DNA of 64,000 bases from Amphirosellinia nigrospora (Eukaryota > Ascomycota > Sordariomycetes > Xylariales > Xylariaceae), in assembly GCA_004123355.1 (NCBI GenBank), contig SCHM01000004.1, forward strand, positions 6,165,017 through 6,229,016, in the 5' to 3' direction. Below, piece by piece: positions 9,120 through 21,990 of the stretch (the stretch's first letter is position 1; the number at the start of each line of letters is the position of its first letter). The translations under genes and the position numbers were made by a program. A model generated the notes under the pieces. The model worked only from the letters and a program-made list of their open reading frames with translations. It did not search any database and had not been told where the DNA came from.

Positions 9120-10750
9120 TACATACTCTTTTATTCTGACGGGCTACGGAGCGTTTCTTTGAAATGAAAGCACACAATAGACGAATAGAGACAAGGCACT
9201 ATAGAGCCATCATACTTGATATTGTTATTATTTCTAAGCCCAAGTTGAGCCCCTAATATTGACTCCTTAGTCTTTATTAGCATGCTCGGTAAACTTCAAC
9301 CTATCATTCCACCTAAAGAGACGAACAGTATTCAGAAATTAATGGTCCAGTGGCCTCACGAGCCCTAAATAATGTGGCAAGGGCTTAAATGTCTAAGGTG
9401 GAGGGAAGTGTACTCAGTGCACGGTTGGAAAGCCCTGATAGAAACCTGTCGAAGACCGTGAAATAGGTATTAGACCAAATCAAAATTTAAAGTCAGTCTT
9501 TCATAAATGAAATAGTTCTATATAAATAACAGATGCGCAAAGCCTTATAAATGGACTTTCAAGTCTTTGAGCTCATGGCAGCTCTAGCAGCGTTGTTTTC
9601 AACCCGCCATCTTGGCCGTGAGGCGTCTTTAATTTAGACCAGAACCGAAAAAGGGATCTATATAATTTGATATCAAACTCCATCGTAGCGCGGCAACTAT
9701 CATTAAACACTGCGGAAATTGTCATGATTATTGTGCTTTCGGTTTCTGTTGTCGCGGCGACGTAATATCATCTTTATTTCTCTTTGACGATGGGGCTAAG
9801 AATCGCAGCCGTTTTAACGATAGCTCTCAAGAATTTATGGGGGGTTTTTATTTTCTTTGATAGCAAACCCCCAACCCGTTGCTTTTGTGCCAGGAGGTTC
9901 TTATCAAGCCGACGCTCAACCCACTGAGCTAACCGGGCTCATAACCTGATGAAAACAAAAGTTCAGTTCTACGATTCAATTCGGTAAAGCAGTATTTCAA
10001 CACTTTTAGTACCTTGAACGAAAGCTACACAAATATGTAGATTCAAGAATGTGTCCCACAAGCGTAATGATAGACAGCAGCAAGGAATTAAGTGCAAATA
10101 TTTCTCATCGCTTGGAGGTAGGCTTTGACTTTTTATACTGTATAGAAATCATCAATTACTAAACTTATGTTTGGGTACCATGCAAGGGATTAAAACTCAT
10201 CCGCCGAAAGGCTCTAGAAACTGTCGCAGCTACGTAGAGGAATAGACCATCCCTGCGATACATAGTTGTGAGCCCCCAAAATCTCGCACCTCAATCTATT
10301 TCGCTGTGGCTGCGTCCCGTTTGTGCAACAATAATGTTATATCCAGATCCCTTGATACGCCACAAATCGTCAATCGATGCACTCCTTGTCCCTGGACTGA
10401 CATGGATGTTTCATTCTTTCTTAACCAATGCCAGATGCCAACGTTGTGTATGGTTTCACAATCAACATGTTTACAAAATCCGCTAGATCGTTCACTTTTC
10501 TTGCATTGACTTCTCTTGTCTCTCGATTTTTATAGTTACGAATATGCACCTTAACCGTCGCATTTGACAAAGCTTGGGGATTATAAGCCGTAAACCCAAA
10601 GGTACGTCGTTAGTACTCCATGTACTTACTTTCTGTTAACAAACCAATCTTGCTAGCCATATCCAATTCGTCTCTTCGCTGCTCATCAGCGCACCCCGTA
10701 GGCTTCCCCGCGCATTTCCGTCAACCCAGACCCACAAATACGCCTCCATC
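9120..10750. other. Intergenic region, 1.6 kb, no protein gene seen
   Basis: Apart from the tRNA-like fragment at 9862-9940, I see nothing supportable. Open frames at 10268-10509 overlap in two frames and show no conserved pattern. The 3' part is the probable promoter of the Cys-rich gene. Confidence 0.35.
9862..9940 (-). repeat. tRNA-like fragment (degenerate tRNA or SINE head)
   Basis: The minus strand starts GAGCCCGGTTAGCTCAGTGG, with an A-box-like TTAGCTCAGTGG and a GTTGAGCGTCGGCTTGATAA stretch like a D arm followed by an anticodon arm. A degenerate B box (GGGTTGGGGG) follows. The acceptor stem GAGCCCGG has no matching 3' partner and the anticodon stem does not close, so this is not a working tRNA. 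It is either a pseudogene or the tRNA-derived head of a SINE. Confidence 0.4.
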
Positions 10751-11005
10751 ATGTGCGTGAGGGCGTACAACACTCTTACTTGCCCACTGTGTGGTGCAGA
10801 TGTAAAAAAGCCAACGACTGCCTACATAGAGTGTGGTTGGGCTGCCAAAAAGAAGTCCCCTGAGTCAGTTTGCCCGATGGGCGTCCACGAGGAGAACGTC
10901 ACGAGGCATCGCCTTTGCAACTCTTGCAAGGCGGCAATAAAAGCCAAGAGTCAGGCAGCGATAGACGAGGCGGATTCATCGGAGGCGGACAGGAAAACGG
11001 AATGA
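10751..11005 (+). CDS. Small Cys-rich protein, possible zinc-binding
   Basis: The product has 84 residues from an ATG in good context (CCATCATGTG). Cysteines fall in a zinc-finger-like pattern: CPLC at residues 11-14, single Cys at 28 and 41, two His at 46 and 53, and CNSC at 56-59. The C-terminus is charged and Ala/Asp/Glu-rich. There is no signal peptide, so it is probably intracellular. I do not recognise a named family. No intron is needed. It stands alone between two spacers. Confidence 0.55.
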   Translation: MCVRAYNTLTCPLCGADVKKPTTAYIECGWAAKKKSPESVCPMGVHEENVTRHRLCNSCKAAIKAKSQAAIDEADSSEADRKTE

Positions 11006-11508
11006 CGGACATGACGTTGCTTGTTCAATTCGATTGAGTAATGCTCATTGGTATCTGTTTGATGATTTTGGCTCTCAGGGCCGTATAGGCAGGCTACTGA
11101 CTATAGTGCTTGAAGGCGAATAAATGGTAGCCAACTTCCTCTTATTAATAGCGTCTGAGGTGTAGGATTAAAACGGTATCTTTTCAAAGATATACCGATA
11201 ATGCCCCACTCAGCAAGGGAACTCTGAACACATGAGATAATCTGGCTACCTGTTATGCAAGGGTATCTAGAAACGGGTTTAATATACTACTTGTTGTCAT
11301 GCACATCGTCTAAACACCCTTATAGTGAGGGCTAGGCTCGGTTTCTGGCTATATACACATACGTGCTTTATCTCAGGGGATGTACGGCAAGCCAGGGCCT
11401 ATAGTAAGTCTAGCAAAGCCGCGGAGGTTTTTGTAGGCCTTTTCGCAGAACTAAAATTGTGTGAGATCTGTCTTCTGTGTAGGGATCCTGGGCCCCTATA
11501 TATCTGCT
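11006..11508. other. Intergenic region, convergent
   Basis: This is the shared 3' side of the Cys-rich gene (plus) and the DUF4246 gene (minus). I see no gene or repeat. Confidence 0.35.
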
Positions 11509-13739
11509 TTAATGTTCACAAAAGTTGTATCTATAGGAGAGCCATGATTCATCCGCCACATCATTAAAGGCTGTGCGTTCTTCCATGAGCTTCAGTCGAT
11601 GAGCTCTCGCATCTTCCTCGCTCATTACCGGCGATTCGCCAAGATAGTCCCGCACCATGTCCAGAAGTTCCACAGGCAAGTTCATTTTTGCGTGGCTTTG
11701 CTGCGTATTTTCAATCAACCCCTTTTCTATTAGCAATTGAACAAGATCTGCGGGAAGGTTGGCAAGCGATTCTTGCTGGGACTCGGCAGATCGTCCGAAT
11801 ACTGATTCTAACCACCAGTCTTGTTGCTGAGGAGGGACATTGGCAGTGGAAATAATACGTATGTGTGGATCGACAAGCCACAAGGCGATGAAACGACGGT
11901 GGCCAGGCTTCGTGGGATCAACCAATTGAAAGGGTGAGACGCGGTGCTGGCTAGACATCGCAGGCAATGTGTTAATGATTAACCGGAGTCGGATTTGCGA
12001 AAATAACTCACAAGACATTAGGGAATGCCAAAAGACGACTCTCCGGAGTTTCAACGTTCCCGTAGTTCTGCAGACAAGGACCACCAGACCCTCCCAACCT
12101 TATTCCATGTACCTTTTCGAGCCAATGATATTCGTCCTGTCCAACTCGAAATTGCACTGTCTCACTTATGTAAGGATCGGTCAGCATTCGGAAAGAAAGA
12201 TCACTTGTAGTGATATTTTCACTGTCCACATAATAAAGGGCAGTAGCGCAGATATGCTCGTTCATTTGCCCTTCAACCTGGAGTTCTCGGTTAGCAAGAA
12301 CATGATTAAAAAGTGAGATGTGTACACCTACGTGCCAAGATCCGGCGGGATAACTTGGTTTCTCTGGAGTTAGTTCAATCGAAACCATCTTCACAATGAC
12401 TTGAAGCCCAGTGTCTTTGAATTTTTGGAAAAGAGGACAAGGAGGAGAGTAGTTCACTTCCTCGAAAGGATCGGGTTCCGGTACTACTGGCTTGCGTACT
12501 TCTCGCCATTCTTCTTGTAGCCGTTCTTCCTCCGACTCGTCGTCGTATGAATCTTGCGAACCTACGTCTTCAGAGCCCGAGCCTTCCTCATCTTCAGCTA
12601 TGCCTGTCCCGTGTTCATCAGCCACATCGGATTTGGTTTTTCTCAATTCCTTCCACGACGAAGGACTCCAATTCGCCTCATTGTCGTCACTGTTTGGTAA
12701 TTTGGTAATTAGTGGCGCATGTTGTATATTCGATGTGTAATGGACTTACCCAGCATCCCAAGGAAGCGAAAAGCGAGGATGACGTCGTCCAGCGCACCCT
12801 GTCTCGTCATTGTCCATCGCCGGGTAAAGACACTGATCCCACAGAGGTAATGCTTTCTCTACAAGCTTTTCGATAGCGCTGTAGATTTCAGGATATTTTG
12901 TTGGATGCAAGTTATTTATGTAGCTCGTAAACTTCACGCTACCATCATTATGCGAAGCTACATTGGAAGGGAGCCATTGGTAGTCATCTGACCAGAACTT
13001 AGCCGGCACGTTAGCGCCCTCAGGTGGGAGTTGGTCACCAATGACTGTACCCTTACCTGCCCATTTTGCGATGGCATCTGTGACCCCAACGACCTCATCT
13101 CGGAACACTTTGGTGGATTTGATGACAAGTGGATACATCGAAGGATGCACAAGGTTCAGGACCTTTTCATCAGTCCCCGGATGCCAATCTGGGAGTCTGC
13201 TTGATCTGTTTTCAGCCGCTCAAAAGCTTGGCGTAGTTCATCCTTCAATGTGGGTGGGATGAGGCCATCCGACTTCGCAACGGCGGCCGTAGCGTCCAGA
13301 GTTTGAACAATACCGGTCTTCGCAAAATGCTGCGCCTTGTCCCGGAGCTCCTGAAGGCACTTTTGACATGTTAGCGCAACAGGAGCCGCGTGTCCTCATA
13401 TCATACTTACATAGTCGAACATCTTCTCGGTCATAATTCCTGTGATAGATATCCGGCCGTTAAACTTCAGCTTGTTGGCGGCCAACGTCCAAAGCGCCTC
13501 GTCTGGGTATGCAAGGGCTTCTGCTCGCCATTTAAGAACAATGGTGTCGTCGAATACTTTCTTATGCCAGTCCGGCTTGTCTGTTAGTCTGTCCATTATG
13601 TCATCATGGCGACTTCTCTAACTAGTAGCAGCTTCGATTGCGAACGGTCACAGCGTTGATGATGGCCTGTCGGGTAGAATCTGCCATACTCCTGGGGATG
13701 ATGCCGCAACGGCAAGCCGAGGCCAGGGTAAGAATGCAT
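11509..13739 (-). CDS. DUF4246 family protein, five exons, two apparent frameshifts
   Basis: This is a large fungal protein of unknown function (DUF4246). Exons, on the minus strand: 13739-13411, 13359-12750, 12689-12332, 12277-12012, 11950-11509; introns of 51, 60, 54 and 61 bases have GT...AG ends, and each junction gives family-like text (WDAG/DDNEANWSPSSWKEL, WH/VEGQMNEHICATALYY, LLAFPNV/FQHRVSPF). The 54-base intron is in frame and would be read through if missed. The protein ends in the family's usual FNFCEH. Frame breaks lie near 13597-13600 and at GGG 13191-13193, each repairable by one missing base, giving about 668 residues. An HxE pair (HVE) followed by His (QHRV) and Arg (HRRF) resembles the iron site of 2-oxoglutarate oxygenases; that role is inference. 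The start ATG at 13739 (MHSYPGLGLPLRHHP) is likely but not certain. Confidence 0.8.
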
Positions 13740-14430
13740 CCTCTCGTTTGAATGTAGACAATTACAATTATAGTGTCTGGTGTCGACTAAAAGCACTTTT
13801 AGTTTGAAGCCTGAGATGCTGCTATTATCAAAACTGGCAGAGAGCCGTGGCGAGTAAGCCCTCCCTGTATGAGAACTCGGGACAGATGTAGGGTCAATGG
13901 ATCTATATTTATGTTTGTTGTATTAAGGTAGTAAGCTGAATGGGTTGACTGATCTCAGGCAGCAGTGACGTTGCCTAGAGCTGAGCCAAGCTGAGCCGCA
14001 TGCCGAGCGCTAGCGAAGGAGCACAATTCAAGTGCTACAACGGAGCGACGCGAGACAACCATCCAAATTTCACTTGGCATAACAACACAAAAATTGGTAT
14101 CATTTCGGAATTCAATTGCACATAACTTTGAATGTTTTTATTTTTCTTTCTTTCTTTGTTTTTGTTTTGGCAGTCTTTTGGCAGTATAGGTTGAATTCTC
14201 CAGCTCAACCTTGATCTAATCTTATCGATAGCTGAGATATCTTTAGCTAGAGCTAGCTATACCTTAGTTCCGAATCAAAATGTCGCGCCCCACCTATCCT
14301 TATATATAAGTTCCCTTTGTTTTTAAGAAACATGTCGATAATAGTATTTTTTATTTATAAACTATTATAATTAATATTTAATTATTTAAAAATACGATTT
14401 TTTATTAAAAATAACGATTTTTATATATTT
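13740..14430. other. Transition from gene-bearing DNA to the AT-rich block
   Basis: GC is normal to about 14080, then falls, and from about 14335 the sequence is almost all A and T. The last 50 bases (ATACGATTTTTTATT, ATAACGATTTTTATA) resemble the satellite array that resumes at 21137, so the LTR element at 14431 probably split that array. Confidence 0.5.
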
Positions 14431-14700
14431 AGTTACGGATCTGCAAGCTTTGGTGGCTATACCCCACCACTAGCTACAGCACCCGTAATTTCTACTTGTA
14501 GTAATTACTATTTACAGTAAATATAGTTGTAGTAAATAAAAGCAAGCACTAGCAATAAATACAGCTGCTTTACGCGAATATTTAAGCAGCTGCTTATATT
14601 ATAAACTTAGACCTTTTTTCTTTTTTACTTTATTTATAGATTTTATATACAATATATTATATATATTAAAGCTTTATTTTTTCGAAATATAAATATAACT
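14431..14700. repeat. Left LTR of LTR element copy 1, weakly mutated
   Basis: 270 bases, much higher in G+C than its partner at 20873. It lies at the very edge of the AT-rich block. Confidence 0.85.
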
Positions 14701-17700
14701 ATTTATAAATTATTTAAAATACTATAAAATATTAGGACTACTTTTATAATATTTTTTAATTAAACTAAACTAAACGATTAATTTAACTTAAAAACATTAA
14801 AATATTTTTTAAAAAAAAACTAAAATAATAAGCGCGTATAGCCGTATATATTGAGACTTTTGTTAATATTTTAAACTTATTTACTTCGAATATTCGAAAC
14901 GATAAATTTTTTATAATAAAACTTTAGTAAATAATAAAAAATATATTTACTTTAACTTTTTAAACTACGCAAAAACTATAATAATAAGCCGTAAAAATTA
15001 ATTACTTTTAACTAATTTAATATAATAGTTTTATAATATTATTAATAACTATATATTTAAAAAATAAAAATTCGATATAAATATTGCTAGCTTTAATTAT
15101 ACGGTTTAATATTTAACTAATAACTATATAAAATTATAAATAAAAAAGCTAAACTTAGTTTTTATTTTAAACTAATAATATATATATAGCAAAATAATCT
15201 AGCTTAATTTTAATAAAAATATAAACTAAACTAATATAAATAATATATATAAAAACTTTACTATTATTTTTTAAAAAATAAAAATACGTATTTTTTAATA
15301 ATAGCTTATTATTATTTAATTATTAATTTATATATATTTATTAAAAAATTAAATAAATAAAACAAAGTTTTATTTAATTAAGCAAAAAAATAAAATAAAA
15401 TTATTATTTTTATAATAAAATATATTATATTAATATATACTATTAATATTTTTTAATTTATAACTAAAAATAATTTAGTTAATAATAAATTAACTAATAA
15501 ACTATTAATTGATTATTAAATAAACTATAAAAAATAATTAAATAATATAATTACGCTTAAAATAACCTAAATATTTTAAATTAATAAATAATTAATTTAT
15601 TAAATTATTATAAATAATTTTTATTTTATTAAATAATAAAAAAAAGCTAATATATAGCTAAAATATTAGTATTTATTTTTTATAATAATATAATTAAAAA
15701 TAAACTTAAATTTAAAATATAAATTTAAACTATATAAAATTATTTTAAATTTAATATTAATTAGTTTTATAATAATATAGCTAAAATAGTTAATATTAAA
15801 ATTTATATTAAAAATTATATAGCTAATAATTTTTTTTTTATTTTTTATTTAATTATTTTAACGTATTTATTAACTTAAAAGTTATTTTAAAACATTTTAA
15901 AAAAATTTATATTAATTTAATTATAATAAAAAAGCTAAAGCTAATTTTTAATTATTTAGTTTTAATTAATATATATTAGCTAAATTTTTTAAATTTTAAA
16001 CTATTTTATTTATTTAGCTAATAAAACTAAACTTAATAAAACTAAATAAAAAAAAAGTTTAAAAATAAATTATTTTTTTAATTAATAATTAAAGCTATAT
16101 TAAAATATTTAAAAAAAAATATTAATTTTAATATTTATACGAAATATTATTTTTAAATAGTTTATTATTTAATAATAACTAATTATAAATAAAATAAAAC
16201 TTATAAAAAAAAAATATAAAAGTTTATTATTATAATTTTTTTTTTTTTTTTTTTATTTTATTTAAATAATTTTTCGTTTTATTTTAAAACTAAATAATAA
16301 TAATAATAACTTTGTTTAACTATTTAAACCTAACGCTAATAAAATATAATAATTAATTTTTAATAATAAATATTTTAATTATTATTAATAAAAATATATT
16401 TTAAAAAAATATTTATTAAAAAATTAAACTTTAATAAATAAAAAAGTTTAAATTATTATTATTCTAGCTATATATAATATATTAAATATTAAGCTAGTTA
16501 ATATATAAAAAATAAACTTATAATAAATATAAAAAAAAAAAATAACTTTAAAAAAAATAACTTTTTTTTTAAAAAAAATATTTTTAAAAAATATTACTAG
16601 TTATAAAATAAATCTAATAAAAAAAATTTAAATAAAAATTTTATTATATATTTATATTTATATAATAATAAATTTTTTTTAACTATAAATAATTTTTTTA
16701 AAAATATAAAAATAAATATATATATAAATATAAACTAATAATTTATAGAAAAAATTATTAAATTATTTAATTTTATTATTATTATAAACTTTTTGCTAAA
16801 AAATTATAAAATATAATAATAAAAATAAAAAAATATTAATCGGGCTTTTTATTATTATTAAAAATATATAAAAAAACTTTTAAAAATAAATTTATAATTA
16901 TTATCGATTTAATATAATATATTTTTAAATAAGCTATAATTTAAATATTATAATATTTTTAAATTATTAATAAAACTATTTAATATTTTTATTTTAGTTA
17001 TTTTTTAATTATAATATAAAATATTATTTAATAATAAATAAAATAAATATATAATTATAATATTTAATTTATTAATTTAACGCTAATTAATAAAATTATA
17101 ACTTTAAAATCGAAAAAATATAGCATTAATAATAATAAAAAAAAATAAATAATATTTAAAAAATATAAAACCGAAAATATTTATTTTAAAATATAATAAT
17201 CTAATATAAAAAAATTTTAATAAAATAAAACAAATAATATTTAACTAGCTTTTATTAGAATTTATTTTTAAAAAATATAAACTACGCTTTTTTACGAAAA
17301 ATATAATTTTAATTTTTATTTAAAAATTTAACGAAAAAAGTTTTTATATATAAAATAAAACAATATTAATTAATATAAAAAAAACTAATAATTAAAATAT
17401 TTAGCTTAAATATAATTATTTTTAATATAATAATAAAAAAAACCGGGTAAAAAACGTTTATATTATTAATATTAATAAAATTAATAAAATAATTAAAAAT
17501 TAAAAAAAACAAAAATAACTTTTTAAAAAAAAAAATAAAAAGTTAAAATAAAAAACGTAAAAAAAATATTTAAAAATACTAAAACTTAGTATATATTTTA
17601 ACTAAATAAATTTTAATATATTATTATTATATTATTTATAAATAAACTATAAAAAAAATTTATTAAAAATAAATTTAAAGCTAATTTAAATTATTAATTT

Positions 17701-20700
17701 TTTATATAAAATATATTAAATAAACTAAAAATTATATAAGAATTTTTAATTAAAAACTTATATAAAAGTTTATTAAACTTAATAATATTTTTATAATATA
17801 TTTATTTATTTATAAAAAAAACAAATAATAAGCTTTTTTTATATAAATTATCGTAAACTAAATAAAATTATAAAAAAAAATTAATATTTATTTTTTTATT
17901 AAAAAAACTTTAGTTTATATTATTAAAGTAAAAATTTTTACCCGATTTAATATATAATAAATATTTAACTATATTATATATTATTTAAAAATAAAAATTA
18001 TATAATATTTTATATAAAATATAATATATATTAATTATTAATATTATTATTTAGTTTTATTAATAAACTTTTAATATTTTAATAATATATTAATAATATA
18101 TTATTTAATTTTTTAAATAATTTTTATAATATATATTAATAATATTATTATTTATTTAAAAATAAAAAAAAATATATTATTTATATATATTATATATTAA
18201 AATAATTAATTTAAGCTAGATTATAAATTAATTTAAAAAATCTAAATTTTATATTATTAAAACTAAGTTTTTAAGCTATATTATTAATATTAAAAAAATT
18301 TAAATAAATTTTATTAAAATTAACGTTATATTAAAATAAAAAACTTTTATATCGGTTAAAAATATATAATTTTTTTAAATTTTATAATTTTTATTATAAC
18401 TTTATTAATATTTAAAATTATATTATTATATTTTTAAACTAATTAATATAAAAAAATATACTTTTTATATAAACTAAAAAATATAAAAAATTATTTTATT
18501 AATTTAAAAAAGCTTTAATATATTTTTTTTATTAAAATATTTTAATTATAATTTATTAACGAAAATTAAAACCGATTTTTTTAATAGCGTTAATTTTAGT
18601 ATATTATTATAACTATATAATAAAAACTTAATATTTTTAATATATTTTTCGAAAATATTTTATAATATTAAATTAAATTATAATATTTATAATAAAAAAT
18701 TATTAATAATTACGCTATATTTTAAAAAATAAAAACTTAAACTAATTAATAGCTATAATAAATTTTTTTTAATATTTATTAATAATTAAATATTAAAATT
18801 TTTTAGTAAAAAATAATATTTTAATTTAAAATAAACTAAATAAATTAATTTTTTTTTAAAATATAATTTTTAATATTTATTATTTTAAAAAAAATAATAT
18901 ATTAGCTAACGTTTTATTATAAAAATAAAAAAACCTAATAATATAAAAAGCTAAAAAAAAAATATAATATTATTTTATAATATTTTAGCCGGTAAATAAT
19001 ATAATATAACTAATTTTATATAAATAAAATTATATTAAATAAATTTTATTAAAATATATAATAAATTAAATATTTTTATAAAATTATAATTAATCGAGTA
19101 AATTTTTAAAAAAACTATAAAAATATAAACATAAAAATTTACTATTAATAAATAAAAAATAATAAACTAAAAAACTTATAAAAACTAAAAAACAAATTAA
19201 TTATATTTTATAAACGTTTAATTATTTTTAACTTTTTATATTTAAAAATATATTTTATTAAAAAAATATATTATAAAATATTTATTATATATTTTAAAAA
19301 AAATAAAACGTATAAATTAATTATTAAACGTTATTAATAGTTTAAATTAAATAAAAATTATAATTATTATATAATAAACTATATAAAATATAAACTTATT
19401 AAAATATTTAAAAATAAAACTTTTAATAAATTTATATTTTTTTAATATTTAAATATATATAGCGCTATTTTATTATTAATTTTAAATAAATATTTAAAAA
19501 TAAATATAAATATAATAATATATTAATTATAATAAACTATTTAAATAAATAAATATAAATTTATTTTATATTATAAAAATAACTATAAAAAATACTACTA
19601 AAATATATTATAAAAAACTTTTCTAAGTTTTTAAAATATTTATAATTATAATATTAAACTATAAATTTTAGTTTATTTTTATTTTTATAAATAAACTATA
19701 TAAACTAATAAATATAAATATATACTAGTTATTATAAAATATTATAAAACTATTAAATAAATAAAATTATAAATAAATATATTAATTAAAAATTATAACT
19801 ATATATAAATTATTATTAAAATAATTAGTTTAAATATATATTTATAATAAATTACGCTTAAATATTAATTTTTTATGTTTTAATAAAATTATCGCTTTAT
19901 AAAATTAAAATAAATTTTTTAATATTATTTAATTTTAATTAAAAAAATCGGACTATAAAAAAAACTATAAAAGTTTTTAAAAAAAAAAAACGATTTAAAT
20001 AAATATATAAAAAAAATAAAAAAATAGCATAATTTATTAAATTAGCTAAAAAAAACCTATAATATATTAAAAACATATAATTAACTAAAGTAATAAAAAT
20101 TAATATAAACTTAATTTTAATATAAAAAACTATATATTAATTTTAAAAAAAAATAGTTTTAAAAAATAAACCGTTTATTAATAAATTAAACTTTTTATAA
20201 TATAATAAAAATTTAAAATATATAAAAAAATAGAAAATTTTTATATTAAACGTTTTATAACTTAAAAAATATTAAACTATTATTATATAAATTAACTATA
20301 AAAATATTTAAATAATTATTATTAAATTAAAAAATAGAAATTTAAAAAAAAAAAAATAAAATTTAAAAAAAAAAAAAATTTACTATTAAAAAAATATAAT
20401 ATTTTAACTTTATTATTAAAATTATAATATTAAATAAACTAAAAAAGTTAAAACTTTAATAATATATAATATTTAATAAAAAATTCTAAAAATAATATAA
20501 AAGTACTAAAAGATTTTTATAATTAAACTTTAATTTAACCGGACTTTTAATAAAATTATAAATATAGCTAAAATAACGTAAAAAAACGAATTTAATAAGC
20601 TATATTTAAATAATAATAAAACTATAGTATAAAAAAAAAAATAATAAAAAAAAAACGTATAAAATAAAAAAATATATAAATACTATATAAACTTAAATAT

Positions 20701-20872
20701 TATATTAAATAAAAAGAATTTTAAATAATGTATAAAAAGCTAATATAATAATTTAATAGTATAAAAGCTTTATAAAAAATTATATTAATAAAAACTTAAA
20801 GCGATTTTTTTTTTGCTAAAAAATAGTTATAATTTCGACCTTAGTTAAATTATTTTTTTTTTTAAAAAGGAT

Positions 20873-21136
20873 AATTATAATTATAAGCTTTAATAGCTAT
20901 GTTTACTACTAGCTATAACACTTATAATTTTTACTTATAATAACTACTATTTATAATAAATATAGTTATAATAAATAAAAACAAGCACTAATAGTAAATA
21001 TAGCTACTTTACGCGAATATTTAAACAGTTATTTATATTATAAACTTAAACTTTTTTTTTTTTTTTATTTATAATTTTATATATAATATACTATATATAT
21101 TAAAACCTTATTTTTTTAAATATATAAAGCGTAACT
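20873..21136. repeat. Right LTR of LTR element copy 1, heavily mutated
   Basis: 264 bases, matching 14431-14700 with C-to-T and G-to-A differences and a few small deletions. Confidence 0.85.
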
Positions 21137-21990
21137 TATTTAAAGCTTTTATAAACTTTAAAAATAACGTTTTTAATATTATTAGCTTTAAAATAACGAT
21201 TTTTATATTATTAGCTTTAAAATTATATTTTTATACTTTTAAAGCTTTTATAGCTTTTAATTATGCGTTTTTTATATTAATAACTTTAAATTAGCAATTT
21301 TTACGCTTTTAAAGCTTTTATAGCTTTTAATTATACGTTTTTTATATTAATAGCTTTAAATTAGCAATTTTTACGCTTTTAAAGCTTTTATAAACTTTAA
21401 AAACGTTGTTTTTATATTATTAGCTTTAAAATAGCGTTTTTTGCGCTAATAGTTTTAAAATAGCGTTTTTTATACTTTTAAAGCTTTTATAGCATTTAAA
21501 TATATATTTTTACGTTAATAGCTTTAAATTAACGATTTTTATAGTTTTAAAGCTTTTATAGCTTTTATAGCTTTTAAAAATAACGTTTTTTACTTTATTA
21601 GCTTTAAAATAACGTTTTTTATACTTATAATTTTAAATTAGCGATTTATACGTTTTTATAGCTTTTATAGCTTTTAAATATATTTTTTACGTTAATAGTT
21701 TTAAATTAACAATTTTAACGCTTTTAAAGCTTTTATAGCTTTTAAATACGCGTTTTATATACTAATAGCCTTAAAACAGCGTTTTTTGCGCTAATAGCTT
21801 TAAATTAGCGTTTTTTATATTAATAGTTTTAAATTAGCGTTTTTTATACTTTTAAAGCTTTTATAACTTTTAAATACACGTTTTTTGCGCTAATAGCTTT
21901 AAATTAACGTTTTTTATGCTTTTAAAACTTTTATAGCTTTTAAAGCTTTAAATTATACGTTTTTTATACTTTTAAAGCCTTTAAAGCTTT
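21137..21990. repeat. Tandem satellite-like array, unit about 70 bases
   Basis: Repeated blocks of the type CTTTTAAAGCTTTTATAGC, then ACGTTTTTTATATTAATAGC, then TTTAAATTAGCAATTTTTACG. Two well-preserved consecutive units lie at about 21237-21305 and 21306-21374. Others vary in length. A short stretch of similar text just left of 14426 suggests the array once continued there. Confidence 0.65.

Larger units (their letters stand above)
14431..21136. mobile_element. LTR retrotransposon, RIP-degraded, copy 1
   Basis: Two direct repeats flank 6.7 kb: LTRs at 14431-14700 and 20873-21136. LTR ends are AGTTA...TAACT. The 5-base target duplication TATTT is present at 14426-14430 and 21137-21141. The first LTR still shows GC-rich text (GGTGGCTATACCCCACCACT), while the second has the same positions as T and A (AATAGCTATGTTTACTACT). 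No coding potential remains in the interior, so superfamily and orientation cannot be read. A second copy lies at 36995-45233; the two align through the interior. Confidence 0.85.

Noticed and set aside
10268-10509. Two overlapping plus-strand frames of 72 and 67 codons
   Set aside because: No conserved features; upstream promoter region of the Cys-rich gene.
12008-12316. Plus-strand frames across the DUF4246 exons
   Set aside because: Shadows of the minus-strand exons, whose junctions are confirmed by family-like text.
12492-12740. Ser-rich plus-strand frame
   Set aside because: Complement of the acidic Asp/Glu-rich linker of DUF4246 exon 3.
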